From Solirubrobacteraceae bacterium (GTDB lineage Bacteria > Actinomycetota > Thermoleophilia > Solirubrobacterales > Solirubrobacteraceae): DNA of 64,000 nucleotides. The position numbers and the translations under genes are program-made. The notes under the pieces were generated by a model. That model worked only from the letters and a program-made list of their open reading frames with translations. It ran no database searches and was not told where the DNA came from. Position 1 is the first letter of the stretch. Every line of letters begins with the position of its first letter. Below are positions 1 to 7,461 of this stretch, piece by piece. The stretch covers positions 1 to 64,000 of the forward strand of contig JADGPP010000001.1 of the NCBI GenBank assembly GCA_017882375.1. The letters run 5' to 3'.

Positions 1-126
1 GAGCGAGCGGTAGCCCTCACCGATGATCGCTGAGTGGTGGGCGAATAGGTCCTTGGACTGGTCGTCGGGCGTGATGAACCCGAAGCCCTTGTCGTCGCTA
101 AACCACTTCACTGTACCTGTAGCCAT
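1..126 (-). CDS. Cold-shock protein (CspA family), 3' part cut off by window edge
   Basis: The first 42 codons of a cold-shock-domain protein read leftwards off the window. The visible N-terminus has the family signature: [18 protein letters not shown], followed by a TPDD segment and DLFAHHSAI, so both RNA-binding motifs RNP1 (KGFGFI) and RNP2 (DLFAHHS) are present. Family members are small (about 65-70 residues) single-stranded RNA/DNA-binding OB-fold proteins that act as RNA chaperones in the cytoplasm. The start is fixed by a strong Shine-Dalgarno sequence (GGAGG) about seven bases upstream at 132-138. The C-terminal third is missing only because the window ends. Family assignment is firm; the paralogue type cannot be told. 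Confidence 0.93.
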   Translation of the reverse strand, partial: MATGTVKWFSDDKGFGFITPDDQSKDLFAHHSAIIGEGYRSL

Positions 127-291
127 TGTATTTCCTCCGTCGTTGAGAAGTGCTGCGAACGCGGAAATTGCTGAGCAAAGGCTACGAGCGCTGGCACTAC
201 GTTGTTGGGCAAAGCACCCAACTTGAGTCATCAACGGTAGCAGCAACGCCATAAGCGCTCGTCTGGCCGCGATGACAGAGCGTCGCGGGTT

Positions 292-314
292 GGAGGTCGC
301 GGCTCCACGTGAGG
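292..314 (+). repeat. Short island repeat, type GGAGGTCGCGGCTCCACGTG
   Basis: A roughly 23-bp sequence that recurs with small changes at 982-1004, 9496-9518 and 10766-10786, always in the same orientation and always beside a toxin-antitoxin gene or remnant. It resembles the T-arm part of the tRNA-Asp gene at 17.1 kb (shared GGTCGCGG core), but only weakly. The rest of 127-360 holds nothing I can recognise. Confidence 0.55.
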
Positions 315-360
315 AGGTCCCGCTCTTTCAAGCCTTTCAGATCGGGATCGGCGGCCAAGA

Positions 361-470
361 ATGGCAATCCGCAGATATCCGGTGTCTCTAACTTGGGATG
401 CGCCGACGGTGATCTCGTCGCCGGCACGTAGACCCGCAGCGTGCATCGCCTCCACTGGGGTAGCAGGGTG
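361..470 (-). pseudogene. Remnant of an AbrB/MazE-type antitoxin gene
   Basis: Read on the minus strand, this stretch encodes VEAMHAAGLRAGDEITV, nearly the same as the swapped-hairpin core VEAMRAAGLHAGDEITV of the intact AbrB-type antitoxin at 11219-11437. The N-terminal strand of the fold is missing: instead of the usual 'NQVTIP' lead-in the sequence upstream runs into a G-run at 480-488. After the core the frame continues into unrelated sequence. No partner toxin gene is left next to it. I read it as an inactive fragment of a second vapB-like gene; it is too short to fold as the usual AbrB dimer unit. Confidence 0.6.
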
Positions 471-491
471 CCCGCCACCCGGGGGGGGGCG

Positions 492-776
492 TCAGGACTC
501 GAGTTCGAGCTTCAGCTCACACATGTCCACGGAGGCGCGGGCGCCCGGGGTCTCGGAGGCGTCCATCGCGTTGAACGCTTGGGCGCCTGCGCTCATGTCA
601 TCAGCCGTTGCAAAGTGCTGGAGGACCACCGCTGTGCCCTGCGCCTCGTCGAACAGCATCGTCAAGCCTGTGGAGGGCACGCCAGGAGGTGTACCCTCGG
701 ACTCCTTTACGCGCGCCAGCAGCCCCTCCATCCGCTCGGCGCTCACATCGGTGAACCTCACGACACGCACATACAT
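492..776 (-). CDS. Small ABM-like (dimeric alpha-beta barrel) protein
   Basis: A 94-residue protein beginning MYVRVVRFTDVSAERM and continuing with an amphipathic helix, a 'TMLFDEAQGTAVVLQHFAT' strand pair and a final DMCELKLELE strand. This alternation is that of ferredoxin-like dimeric alpha-beta barrel proteins of the antibiotic-biosynthesis-monooxygenase superfamily, which range from heme or quinol monooxygenases to non-enzymatic members. No catalytic residue can be assigned. The ATG at 776 was chosen over one 13 codons upstream because AGGAGG lies seven bases before it (782-790). It stands alone between two decayed antitoxin/toxin fragments. Confidence 0.7.
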   Translation of the reverse strand: MYVRVVRFTDVSAERMEGLLARVKESEGTPPGVPSTGLTMLFDEAQGTAVVLQHFATADDMSAGAQAFNAMDASETPGARASVDMCELKLELES

Positions 777-882
777 GGAGAACCTCCTCGCGTTCGGTAG
801 GCAGCAAACATACACCGATGCAACGCGCAGCAGGGAAGAATCGTAGGCGTGGAGCGGCTGGCACCGGTGGTGCCTCTATGAG

Positions 883-975
883 GCCGTCGCCTGCCTCGAG
901 CGCGAGGACTACAGCACCATCGTCGACGTCGAGAGGCGCTACGCCGACCTGGGCCTTGGCCTTGCCGATTGCGCA
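883..975 (+). pseudogene. Internal fragment of a VapC (PIN-domain) toxin gene
   Basis: The frame encodes ACLEREDYSTIVDVERRYADLGLGLADCA, which matches residues of the intact VapC at 9066-9488 (CLEREDYNTIIDLDARYADLGLGLADCA) with only a few changes, and the DNA is similarly close. The fragment includes the third PIN acidic residue (Asp of LADCA) but lacks the N-terminal nuclease core and the C-terminal strand. It stops where a repeat (982-1042) begins, and that repeat resembles the sequence just downstream of the intact vapC. This suggests a duplicated vapC region that later lost both ends. The remaining DNA of 777-1181 shows no gene. Confidence 0.7.
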
Positions 976-981
976 CAGACC

Positions 982-1042
982 GGAGAGGTCGCGGCTCCAG
1001 GTGAACTCAAACGCTCGTTGAATACCCCATCGAGATCCGCGT
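982..1042 (+). repeat. Island repeat R1 (GGTCGCGG ... CCCCATCGAGATCCGCG)
   Basis: A composite of the 23-bp GGAGAGGTCGCGG type and the second recurrent block ACCCCATCGAGATCCGCG. The second block reappears at about 12321, 13171, 13961, 14366 and 15149, all as direct repeats. It lies exactly at the 3' breakpoint of the vapC fragment. Confidence 0.6.
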
Positions 1043-1181
1043 CCTTGAGGAAGAGAACGCTGGCACAAGCGACGGCTACGTCCGTCCGCCGCATCTCGCG
1101 GGTAACTACGGTAGCCCTGGCGGGTGTCGGCGCCGACAGATCTAGGAGATACCGGGCTCTCCGGTTCGATGACAGGACGTC

Positions 1182-3962
1182 ATGCGCCGATCACGCCGAC
1201 CCCCCCAACGCATTCAAGAGCGCGCGCGTCTGCCGCGGCGCTGGCCCATCCGGCAGCTGACGAGCGTGGCGGCGATCGCGGCGTTCGGCGTGCTCACGGT
1301 CATGCACGCCGGGAACGCGCCGGTGTGGACCGCGTTCGACGACATCGGGGAGGCGCTGGCGGCGAGCGTCGCGACCGTGGCTTGCGTGGCGCGGGCGAGA
1401 CGGGAGCGTCGCGCGCGCGATACGGCGACCGACGGGGGACGCGCGTGGATCCTGTGGTCGCTGCTCGCGGCCGGCGCCGGCGCGTGGGCGGTCGGCCAGG
1501 TCGGCTGGAGCGTGTACGAGGTCGGGCTCGGGTCGGCCCCGCCGGCGGTCTCGGCGCTGGACGTCGCCTTCCTCGCCTTCCCGATACTTGTGGTCGCAGG
1601 CCTGTTGACGATGGTGCAGACGCCGGCCGGGCGGTTGTCGCAGCTGCGCGGAGCGGCCGAGGGGCTGTTCATAGCCGCTGGCTTCTTGCTGCTCAGCTGG
1701 AGCCTGATCGTCGGCTCGGTGCTGGCGAAAACGGAGTCGTCGACGCTGCTCAAAGAGATGGTCAACCTGGCCTATCCCGCACTCGACGCCGTCGCGCTCG
1801 CCGCAATGCTATTCATCGCCCTGCGGCGCAAGGACGACCCGCCCCGCGGCCTCGGCCTGCTCGCCCTCGGCATCGCCTGCGTGGCGCTGTCGGACTCGTC
1901 CTTCTGGTACCTCAGCGCGGTCAACCCCAGCTTCCCGGGAGCCACGGCGCTCGACACGGGCTGGGTCGCGGGGTTCCTGCTGATCGCTCTGGCGGCGCTG
2001 TCCTCCGGCCGCAGGCGCGTTGGCCGGAGGCGGCTGTCGGATCGCAGGGCTCTGCTGATGGCGCCGGTGCTGCCCGCCGCCCTCGGGACGCTGGTGATGC
2101 TGGCCCGCTGGCTGAGCGGCGGCAGCCTCGGGTCCGAGGGAGCACTCCTGACGATCACAGCGGCGCTCGTGATCCTCGCGATCGTGCTGCAGACAGTCGT
2201 CACCTATGAGAACCATGCGCTCACAACCGATCTGGAGGGCCGGGTGCAGGAGCGCACAGCCGAGCTGCATGCGACCGAGCGCTACTACCGCGCGCTCGTG
2301 CAGCACGCCTCGGATGTGGTGATCGTGGTCGATCCCGATCTGGGGATCCGCTACGTCAGCGACTCGGTCCACGATGTCTTTGGCTATCGGCCCACTGGGC
2401 TTCAAGGACGCGATCTGAGCGCCTTCGGGCGGGTCGCCGCGGAGACGCTGGCCGAGGCGCTCAACATGGCGGTGCTCGCTCCCGGGCAGATCACGCGGGT
2501 CGAGTGGCTGCTGAACGACGCCGCCGGGCGCGCGCGCCACGCCGAGTCGACGGTCACCAACCTCCTCGCCGATCCTCATGTAGAAGCGTTCGTGCTGAAC
2601 ACGCGCGACGAGACCGACCGCATAGCGCTTCAGGATCAACTGCGCCACCAGGCGTTCCACGACCCGCTGACGGGCCTGTCAAACCGCGCTCTGCTCGGCG
2701 ACAGGGCCTCGCAGGCGTTCGCCCGCTCGCTGCGAACGGGAAACAGCGTCGCCGCCATCGTGATCGACCTCGACGCGTTCAAGCTGGTCAACGACAGCCT
2801 CGGCCACCAGGTGGGCGACGCGCTTCTGCGCGACGTCGCGCAGCGGCTGCAGTCCGTAGCGCGTCCGGAGGACACCGTGGCCCGTATCGGCGGGGATGAG
2901 TTCCTCGTGCTGGTCGACGCCGTCGGCTCCGACGAGGAGGCACTGACGCTAGCCGGGCGTTTTTACGATGCCCTGAGCTCCCATTTCGATCTGGATGAGA
3001 TCGAGCATCGCGTCACGACCAGCATCGGGGTGGCCGTCGGCTCGGCGTCGAAGACGAACTTCGAGCAGCTGTTGAGCGACGCCGACATGGCGATGTACTC
3101 GATCAAGGCCAGCGGCAAGGACGCCGTCCAGCTGTTCCAGCCGAGCATGCACAAGCAGGCCCGTGAGCGCTTCCGGCTGCAGGCCGATCTCGGCAAAGCG
3201 CTGGAACGCAACGAGTTCTGGCTGCTCTACCAGCCGGAGTTCGGCGTGACCGGGGAGCGGCTGGACGGATTTGAGGCGCTCATCCGTTGGAACCATCCCA
3301 TCCATGGCCTTGTGCGACCGGACCGGTTCATCCCACTCGCCGAGGAGAGCGGGATGATCGTGCCACTCGGCCGGTGGGTGCTCCTGGAGGCCCTGCGACA
3401 GGCCGTGACGTGGGAGCAGGTCGGTGCAGGAGCCGAGCCTTTGAGTATCTCGGTGAACATTTCCGCGGTGCAGCTCAACGCGCCTAGCCTGCTCGCCGAC
3501 GTTAAGCACGCGCTGGAGCAGTCGCAGATCCGCCCCGCGCGGGTCGTCCTCGAGATCACCGAGCAGTCGCTCGTCGAGGACTCCCATACCGTCATAGGCG
3601 TCCTGCATGCACTCAAGGAGCTCGGAGTGCGTCTCGCGATCGACGATTTCGGGACCGGCTATGCGTCCCTGTCCTATCTGCAGAGCATGCCGGTCGACAT
3701 CCTGAAGATCGACCGGACGTTTGTGAAGGCTAGCGACGACGGCGAGCACGGTCGCGAGCTTCTCGAAGCGATCGTCGGGATCGGCCGCAGCCTCTCGCTT
3801 CTCACGATCGCCGAGGGCGTCGAGGAGCCCGACCAACTGGCGACTGTGCGGGACATGGGCTGCGACCTTGCTCAGGGCTATCTGCTCGGCCGGCCGCTGC
3901 CGATCGAGGAGGCCCAGAGCCTGATCGCCGAGTACGCCACCGCCAGCGTTGTGAATCATTGA
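1182..3962 (+). CDS. Membrane-bound PAS-GGDEF-EAL cyclic-di-GMP protein
   Basis: A 926-residue protein with a multi-helix membrane sensor region (roughly residues 25-350), a coiled segment, one PAS domain (about 365-480), a GGDEF domain and an EAL domain. The diguanylate cyclase signature GGDEF is intact at 570-574 and is preceded by an RPED inhibitory I-site at the normal spacing. The phosphodiesterase domain has EAL at 698-700, a DDFGTGYASL loop near 821 and the later EGVE and QGYLLGRP motifs, so both activities look possible on sequence alone. Known bifunctional proteins usually have one dominant activity. The ATG at 1182 gives a basic cytoplasmic tail before the first membrane helix; a later start is possible. 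The gene is monocistronic, followed by island debris. Confidence 0.92.
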   Translation: MRRSRRPPQRIQERARLPRRWPIRQLTSVAAIAAFGVLTVMHAGNAPVWTAFDDIGEALAASVATVACVARARRERRARDTATDGGRAWILWSLLAAGAGAWAVGQVGWSVYEVGLGSAPPAVSALDVAFLAFPILVVAGLLTMVQTPAGRLSQLRGAAEGLFIAAGFLLLSWSLIVGSVLAKTESSTLLKEMVNLAYPALDAVALAAMLFIALRRKDDPPRGLGLLALGIACVALSDSSFWYLSAVNPSFPGATALDTGWVAGFLLIALAALSSGRRRVGRRRLSDRRALLMAPVLPAALGTLVMLARWLSGGSLGSEGALLTITAALVILAIVLQTVVTYENHALTTDLEGRVQERTAELHATERYYRALVQHASDVVIVVDPDLGIRYVSDSVHDVFGYRPTGLQGRDLSAFGRVAAETLAEALNMAVLAPGQITRVEWLLNDAAGRARHAESTVTNLLADPHVEAFVLNTRDETDRIALQDQLRHQAFHDPLTGLSNRALLGDRASQAFARSLRTGNSVAAIVIDLDAFKLVNDSLGHQVGDALLRDVAQRLQSVARPEDTVARIGGDEFLVLVDAVGSDEEALTLAGRFYDALSSHFDLDEIEHRVTTSIGVAVGSASKTNFEQLLSDADMAMYSIKASGKDAVQLFQPSMHKQARERFRLQADLGKALERNEFWLLYQPEFGVTGERLDGFEALIRWNHPIHGLVRPDRFIPLAEESGMIVPLGRWVLLEALRQAVTWEQVGAGAEPLSISVNISAVQLNAPSLLADVKHALEQSQIRPARVVLEITEQSLVEDSHTVIGVLHALKELGVRLAIDDFGTGYASLSYLQSMPVDILKIDRTFVKASDDGEHGRELLEAIVGIGRSLSLLTIAEGVEEPDQLATVRDMGCDLAQGYLLGRPLPIEEAQSLIAEYATASVVNH

Positions 3963-4075
3963 TGGCAGTGCATTGTGCGGCGAGGTTGTCGAGGATCTCG
4001 GGTAGCCCTTGACTAACGCGATGTCCGGCTCGAGGCTCCGAATGGGGTCGGGTCCGGACGTTGCACATCGTGAAA

Positions 4076-4112
4076 TCGAGATCCGTGTTGCATCACCTTG
4101 AGCCCGCGACCC
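4076..4112 (+). repeat. Island repeat R2 at the truncated end of the GNAT gene
   Basis: Contains ATCGAGATCCGTG followed by GAGCCCGCGACCCC, related to the ATCGAGATCCGCG and CCCGCGACCTCTG blocks found in R8 (14286-14389) and, for the latter, in the tRNA-Asp gene. It overlaps the abnormal C-terminus of the GNAT reading frame on the other strand. Confidence 0.5.
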
Positions 4113-4548
4113 CCGAATCGCCTGCGAACAATGCTCGTCCGATCCCGGTTCGCTGTCGAGCAGGATCCACGTACAAGCGGTGAATGTGGCCGACCCGTCG
4201 GGGGTCGTCATCATCGTCCTCGGTCGGCCCGTATTGGCAGAGGCCGGCGATGCGACCATCGCATCTCGCGGCCAGCACCCCACCGCCTAGCGCCCTTTGG
4301 CGGCGCACGACGTCAGCCCAGCCTCGCACCCGGTGGATGGCGAGCTGCTTGCAATACCACGCGTCCGGCACACGGCCTCGATAGGTCACCGCCCACGTCG
4401 CTACATGAAGGTCATGTAGACCCTCCCCGTCGGCTGGACGTGCCGCCACGATCTCCACGCAACGGAGCTTGCCAGGCCCGGCTCCGACGGTCGGCGCCCG
4501 AATCGCCCGTGAACTCCGGTCGCGATTGGCCCTGCGCATGTTCGACAC
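4093..4548 (-). pseudogene. GNAT N-acetyltransferase gene, 3' end lost
   Basis: The recognisable GNAT domain starts near 4458 (EIVAARPADGEGLHDLHVATW, probably from a GTG there) and runs to motif A, HIHRLYVDPARQRTGIGRAL, the acetyl-CoA pyrophosphate-binding loop. Ordinary family members continue for another 40 or so residues with the motif B strand and helix. Here the frame passes directly into repeat R2 and ends at 4093, so the last part of the fold is missing. A five-aspartate run (EDDDDDP) precedes motif A. It is most likely inactive. The flanking doc remnant on the same strand suggests a shared history of deletion. Confidence 0.75.
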
Positions 4549-4582
4549 CTCATCGAAATCAGGGCGAGCGGCTCACGACGCT

Positions 4583-4750
4583 CTATCTGATGCGTTGCGC
4601 CCGCGCGCGCACGAGCGCCGCGACCTGCTCTCGCGTGGCGCCAGCGCTGAAGCTGAGTATCCAATCTGCCAACTCGCGGTCCGATGCTTCGACACGCGAG
4701 CCGTTGATCTCGAGGAATAGCTCGCTCCCGCCGGGCCGGTCCTCGGCCAT
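4583..4750 (-). pseudogene. Doc toxin gene with an in-frame internal deletion
   Basis: This 55-codon frame joins the first residues of a Doc toxin (MAEDRPG) to its C-terminal helix region (NGSRVEASDRELADWILSF and ARAQRIR). Compared with the intact 137-residue Doc at 13202-13615 it lacks about 82 residues, including the whole Fic-type catalytic motif; both ends are otherwise clearly homologous. The frame is preserved, with an ATG and a TAG stop, three bases downstream of its antitoxin gene. It cannot be a working toxin. Whether the short product is made, and still binds the antitoxin, is open. Confidence 0.85.
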
Positions 4751-4753
4751 GCG

Positions 4754-5002
4754 CTACCCCTGAGAGGAGTCGGGGTCGTCGTCGGCGAGGATCTGGAGCG
4801 CCTCGCCGTGCTCGGCGACGACGCGCTCGCCTATCTCGTGAATGCGCTCGCGAACCTTCTCGGTGGACATGATCCGCAGCTCGCCACCCGGAAGCTCCTC
4901 GACCAGCACCGAGGTACCAGGGGCGTAGCCCTGCGCCTCAAACTCCCTAGGGATCGAGATTACGTTGCTGTTGCCGACTCGACGTACCTTAACGACCTTC
5001 AT
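4754..5002 (-). CDS. AbrB-like antitoxin, orphaned copy of the Doc partner
   Basis: An 82-residue protein starting MKVVKVRRVGNSNVISIP, the N-terminal swapped-hairpin DNA-binding fold of AbrB/MazE-type antitoxins, followed by an acidic helical tail (ERVVAEHGEALQILADDDPD) that would contact the toxin. It differs from the paralogue at 13619-13867 at only six positions by my count. Its partner doc has been gutted (4583-4750), so this is an orphan antitoxin that could still repress its own promoter and neutralise or cross-regulate the second Doc. The start at 5002 is set by alignment with the paralogue and by a -10 box six bases upstream; the longer upstream frame has no support. Confidence 0.87.
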   Translation of the reverse strand: MKVVKVRRVGNSNVISIPREFEAQGYAPGTSVLVEELPGGELRIMSTEKVRERIHEIGERVVAEHGEALQILADDDPDSSQG

Positions 5003-5008
5003 GAGTCC

Positions 5009-5036
5009 AGTATATACACGGATAGCCGATAGATGG
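5009..5036 (-). promoter_or_regulatory. Probable leaderless promoter/operator of the orphan antitoxin
   Basis: On the minus strand a TATACT -10 box lies six bases before the ATG, the spacing expected for a leaderless transcript. The core GTATATAC is self-complementary, as expected for an AbrB-dimer operator, and is preceded by GGCTATCCGT. The same arrangement occurs in front of the paralogue at 13868. No convincing -35 is visible here. Confidence 0.5.
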
Positions 5037-5116
5037 CCTTCTGGGTGACCGCTTGGCGGATCCACCCCGCTCACAGGATCTTCACGAGTCGCGGCTGAAT
5101 AGCAGACAATCCTACT

Positions 5117-5200
5117 TTGAGCGATCAAGCCGGCGACACGGACGATGGCGAGCCGGGCGAGCGCCCGGAGTACACCCCGGGCTACTACGGAGCCTTTCTC
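5117..5200 (+). pseudogene. Fragment of a glyoxalase/VOC-family gene
   Basis: The frame reads AGDTDDGEPGERPEYTPGYYGAF, which resembles the C-terminal strand region of small VOC (glyoxalase/bleomycin-resistance-like) proteins, where GYYGAF is followed by a 'LDPDGN' turn. Here the turn is replaced by AFGRPIAV and the upstream two-thirds of the gene are absent. No function is expected. The rest of 5037-5300 shows no gene. Confidence 0.4.
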
Positions 5201-5301
5201 GCCTTCGGCAGGCCAATCGCGGTCTCGTTCCAAGCCAGGACACGGCGTCATGAAACCAGTTGGTTAGAGCGGGAGATCACTGCGTGCCCCTCCGTCCGCG
5301 C

Positions 5302-5330
5302 TTGACAGCGCGGCTCTATCCACGTAGCGT
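5302..5330 (+). promoter_or_regulatory. Sigma70-type promoter of the catabolic operon
   Basis: TTGACA at 5302-5307 is separated by 17 bases from TAGCGT at 5325-5330, followed 17 bases later by the ATG of the citrate-synthase-like gene. A perfect -35 with optimal spacing is a reasonable promoter for the four-gene set 5348-8772. The 5' leader would be only about ten bases. Confidence 0.5.
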
Positions 5331-5347
5331 CGATCGACCAAAGTCAT

Positions 5348-6145
5348 ATGCAGATAGGCCCCCACGCGACCCCCCTGAGCCGTATCGCCCAGGCCCACCC
5401 GGACAGGGTCGAGGTGCGGGGACGCGACCTGTGCGGCGAGCTGATGGGCCGTCTCAGCTTCACCGAGTACTTCTACCTGCTGCTGACCGGACGCGAGCCG
5501 ACCACAGAGCAGCGTTACTTCCTCGATCTCCTGCTGGTCGCGATCGCCGAGCACGGCATGATGCCGACGAACGTCGCGGCGCGGATGACGCTCGCCGCCG
5601 ATCCCGGATCGCTTCAGGGTGCGGTTGCCGCTGGCATCCTCGGCTGCGGGCCGGTTCTCCTCGGGACCGCCGCCGAGTGCGCAAGCCTGCTCGATGACGC
5701 CGCGCAGCGGTCTTACAGGACCGGCGAAGCGCCTGCGTCGGTCGCGCTCGTGGTGGCCGAGGCAATCCATGCCTCGGGTGCCAAGCTCCCCGGGTTCGGT
5801 CATCCGGTGCACAAGCCGCTCGACCCGCGCGCAGAGCGGATTCTCGAACTCGCCGACGAACGTGGCGTGAGCGGGCGCCACATAGAGCTCGCCCGGTGTC
5901 TGCGCGAGGCTGTCGCCAAGGTCTGGGGAAAGCCCGTGACGATGAACGTGTCGATGCCGATCGCCGCGCTGCTGCTGGATCTCGGCTTCGCCTCGGCGAC
6001 TGTGAAGACGATCCCGATCCTCGCACGCACGGCCGGACTTCTAGCGCACCTCATCGAGGAGCAGCAGCAGCCGATCGGCTTCCTGATGGCGGCGCGCGCC
6101 GAGGAGGCGATTGATTATGAGCGCCCCGGAGAGCACGGCGCTTGA
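5348..6145 (+). CDS. Citrate-synthase superfamily protein (citryl-CoA lyase-like)
   Basis: A 265-residue protein of the size of citryl-CoA lyase rather than full citrate synthase. It has the family landmarks FTEYFYLLLTGREPT, SLQGAVAAGILGCG and GFGHPVHKPLDPRA, the last holding the active-site His of the citrate synthase fold. The expected catalytic Asp of the 'NVDG' motif is replaced: the sequence reads TMNVSMPIAALLLDLGF. Citryl-CoA lyases cleave citryl-CoA or related 3-hydroxyacyl-CoA esters to acetyl-CoA and a keto acid; the substrate here may differ. It is the first gene of an operon, ending in TGATG with the acyl-CoA ligase gene, which suggests that the ligase makes the CoA ester this enzyme cleaves. 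Confidence 0.75.
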   Translation: MQIGPHATPLSRIAQAHPDRVEVRGRDLCGELMGRLSFTEYFYLLLTGREPTTEQRYFLDLLLVAIAEHGMMPTNVAARMTLAADPGSLQGAVAAGILGCGPVLLGTAAECASLLDDAAQRSYRTGEAPASVALVVAEAIHASGAKLPGFGHPVHKPLDPRAERILELADERGVSGRHIELARCLREAVAKVWGKPVTMNVSMPIAALLLDLGFASATVKTIPILARTAGLLAHLIEEQQQPIGFLMAARAEEAIDYERPGEHGA

Positions 6146-7446
6146 TGGTTGCGTCCGACGTAGCAGAGCCTCCCTGGGAGGACCAGTTCGCGCTCGATGA
6201 CGCGAGCTACCGCGAGCAAGTCTCCTACGTTCTTCAGCGCTCGCCGTTCTACCGTCGCAAGCTCGCCGGGGCCGGGATAGAGTCGGCTGTCGATGCCGGG
6301 GGCCTGGAGCAGATCGCCCGCCTGCCGACGACCGACAAGCAGGAGCTCAAGGCCACAGCCACGCTCGAGAATCCGATCGGCGCGCATCTGTGCGCCTCTG
6401 ACTCGGAGATCGTCCGGATCTACTCGACCAGCGGCACGACCGGCACGCCCAGCTTCATCCCGCTGACCGCTTCCGATCTCGACAACTGGGTCACGGGTTC
6501 AGCGCGCAGCTACTCGGCCTCCGGCGTCGGTCGCGGTCAGCGACTGCTCTCGACCTACAACGCTGGGCCGTTCGTGGCCGGCGCGGCGCTTGCGGCATTC
6601 GACCGGATCGGCGTCTGCCACATCCCCGTTGGGACAGGCAACACCGACCGTGTGCTGCTGGCGATCGAGCGGCTCAGGCCCGAGGCCGTGGTGCTGACGC
6701 CGTCATACGCAGCGTACGTCATCGATGCCGCCGCGGAGGGTGGCGTCGACCTGGCCGGGTCCAGCGTAGAGCGCGTGCTGGTCGCCGGTGAGCCGGGCGG
6801 CGGCGAGCCGGCGTTCCGCTCGGCGCTCGAGCACGGGTGGGGAGCCAAGGTCACCGAGGCGATGGGCGTAGGCGACATCGGCCCGTCGCTGTTGGGGGAG
6901 TGCGAGGCGCAGGATGGGATGCACCTCTGCGCGCGCGGCTTCGTCCACGCCGAGTTGATCGAGCCCGACAGCGGCAAGGCAATCGCACTCAGCGAGGGAG
7001 CGGCCGGCGAGCTCGTCCTCACGCATCTACTCCATCGGGCCGCGCCGCTGTTGCGGTTCCGCACGCGGGATCACGTCCGGGTCCGGACTGGGCGATGCAC
7101 TTGCGGGAGGACCAGCCCGCGCATCCGCTGCATCGGTCGGACTGACGACATGCTGATAGTCCGCGGGATCAACATCTTTCCGTCGGCGGTGAGGGAGGTG
7201 GTCGCGAGCTTCCTCCCCAGCGTGAGCGGCTACATCCTCGTGCGGCCAGGGCAGCCGGGAGTGCGGCAGGATCCGCCGCTGCCAGTGACCGTGGAGCTCG
7301 CGCGCGGCGCAACGGCCTCGCCGACGCTCGCCCAGGCGATCGCCGAGCGCGTGCGCGCGGTGCTTGTCGTGCAGGCACGGGTGGACCTGGTGCCGTGGGG
7401 GAGCCTACAACGGAGCGAGTACAAGTCCAAGCTCATCGATCACTAG
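6145..7446 (+). CDS. Phenylacetate-CoA ligase family (PaaK-like) acyl-CoA ligase
   Basis: A 433-residue adenylate-forming enzyme of the PaaK subgroup, near the usual 430-440 residues. Visible motifs are the ATP-binding loop IYSTSGTTGTPSF, a middle motif EAMGVGDIGPSLLGEC, and RFRTRDHVRVRTGRCTCGRTSPR followed by GRTDDMLIVRGINIFPSAV at the hinge to the C-terminal domain. A cysteine-rich CTCG segment occurs in many PaaK relatives. The reaction would be acid + ATP + CoA to acyl-CoA + AMP + PPi, probably on an aromatic or other carboxylic acid. The ATG at 6145 shares one base with the upstream stop (TGATG), so translation is coupled; a TTG one codon earlier is also in frame. Confidence 0.85.
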   Translation: MVASDVAEPPWEDQFALDDASYREQVSYVLQRSPFYRRKLAGAGIESAVDAGGLEQIARLPTTDKQELKATATLENPIGAHLCASDSEIVRIYSTSGTTGTPSFIPLTASDLDNWVTGSARSYSASGVGRGQRLLSTYNAGPFVAGAALAAFDRIGVCHIPVGTGNTDRVLLAIERLRPEAVVLTPSYAAYVIDAAAEGGVDLAGSSVERVLVAGEPGGGEPAFRSALEHGWGAKVTEAMGVGDIGPSLLGECEAQDGMHLCARGFVHAELIEPDSGKAIALSEGAAGELVLTHLLHRAAPLLRFRTRDHVRVRTGRCTCGRTSPRIRCIGRTDDMLIVRGINIFPSAVREVVASFLPSVSGYILVRPGQPGVRQDPPLPVTVELARGATASPTLAQAIAERVRAVLVVQARVDLVPWGSLQRSEYKSKLIDH

Positions 7447-7461
7447 GGTGGAGGGGTGTCA

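Noticed and set aside
5053-5305. Overlapping short plus-strand frames upstream of the catabolic operon
   Set aside because: Only the GYYGAF fragment is recognisable, as a VOC remnant; the rest is not coding by composition and precedes a good promoter.
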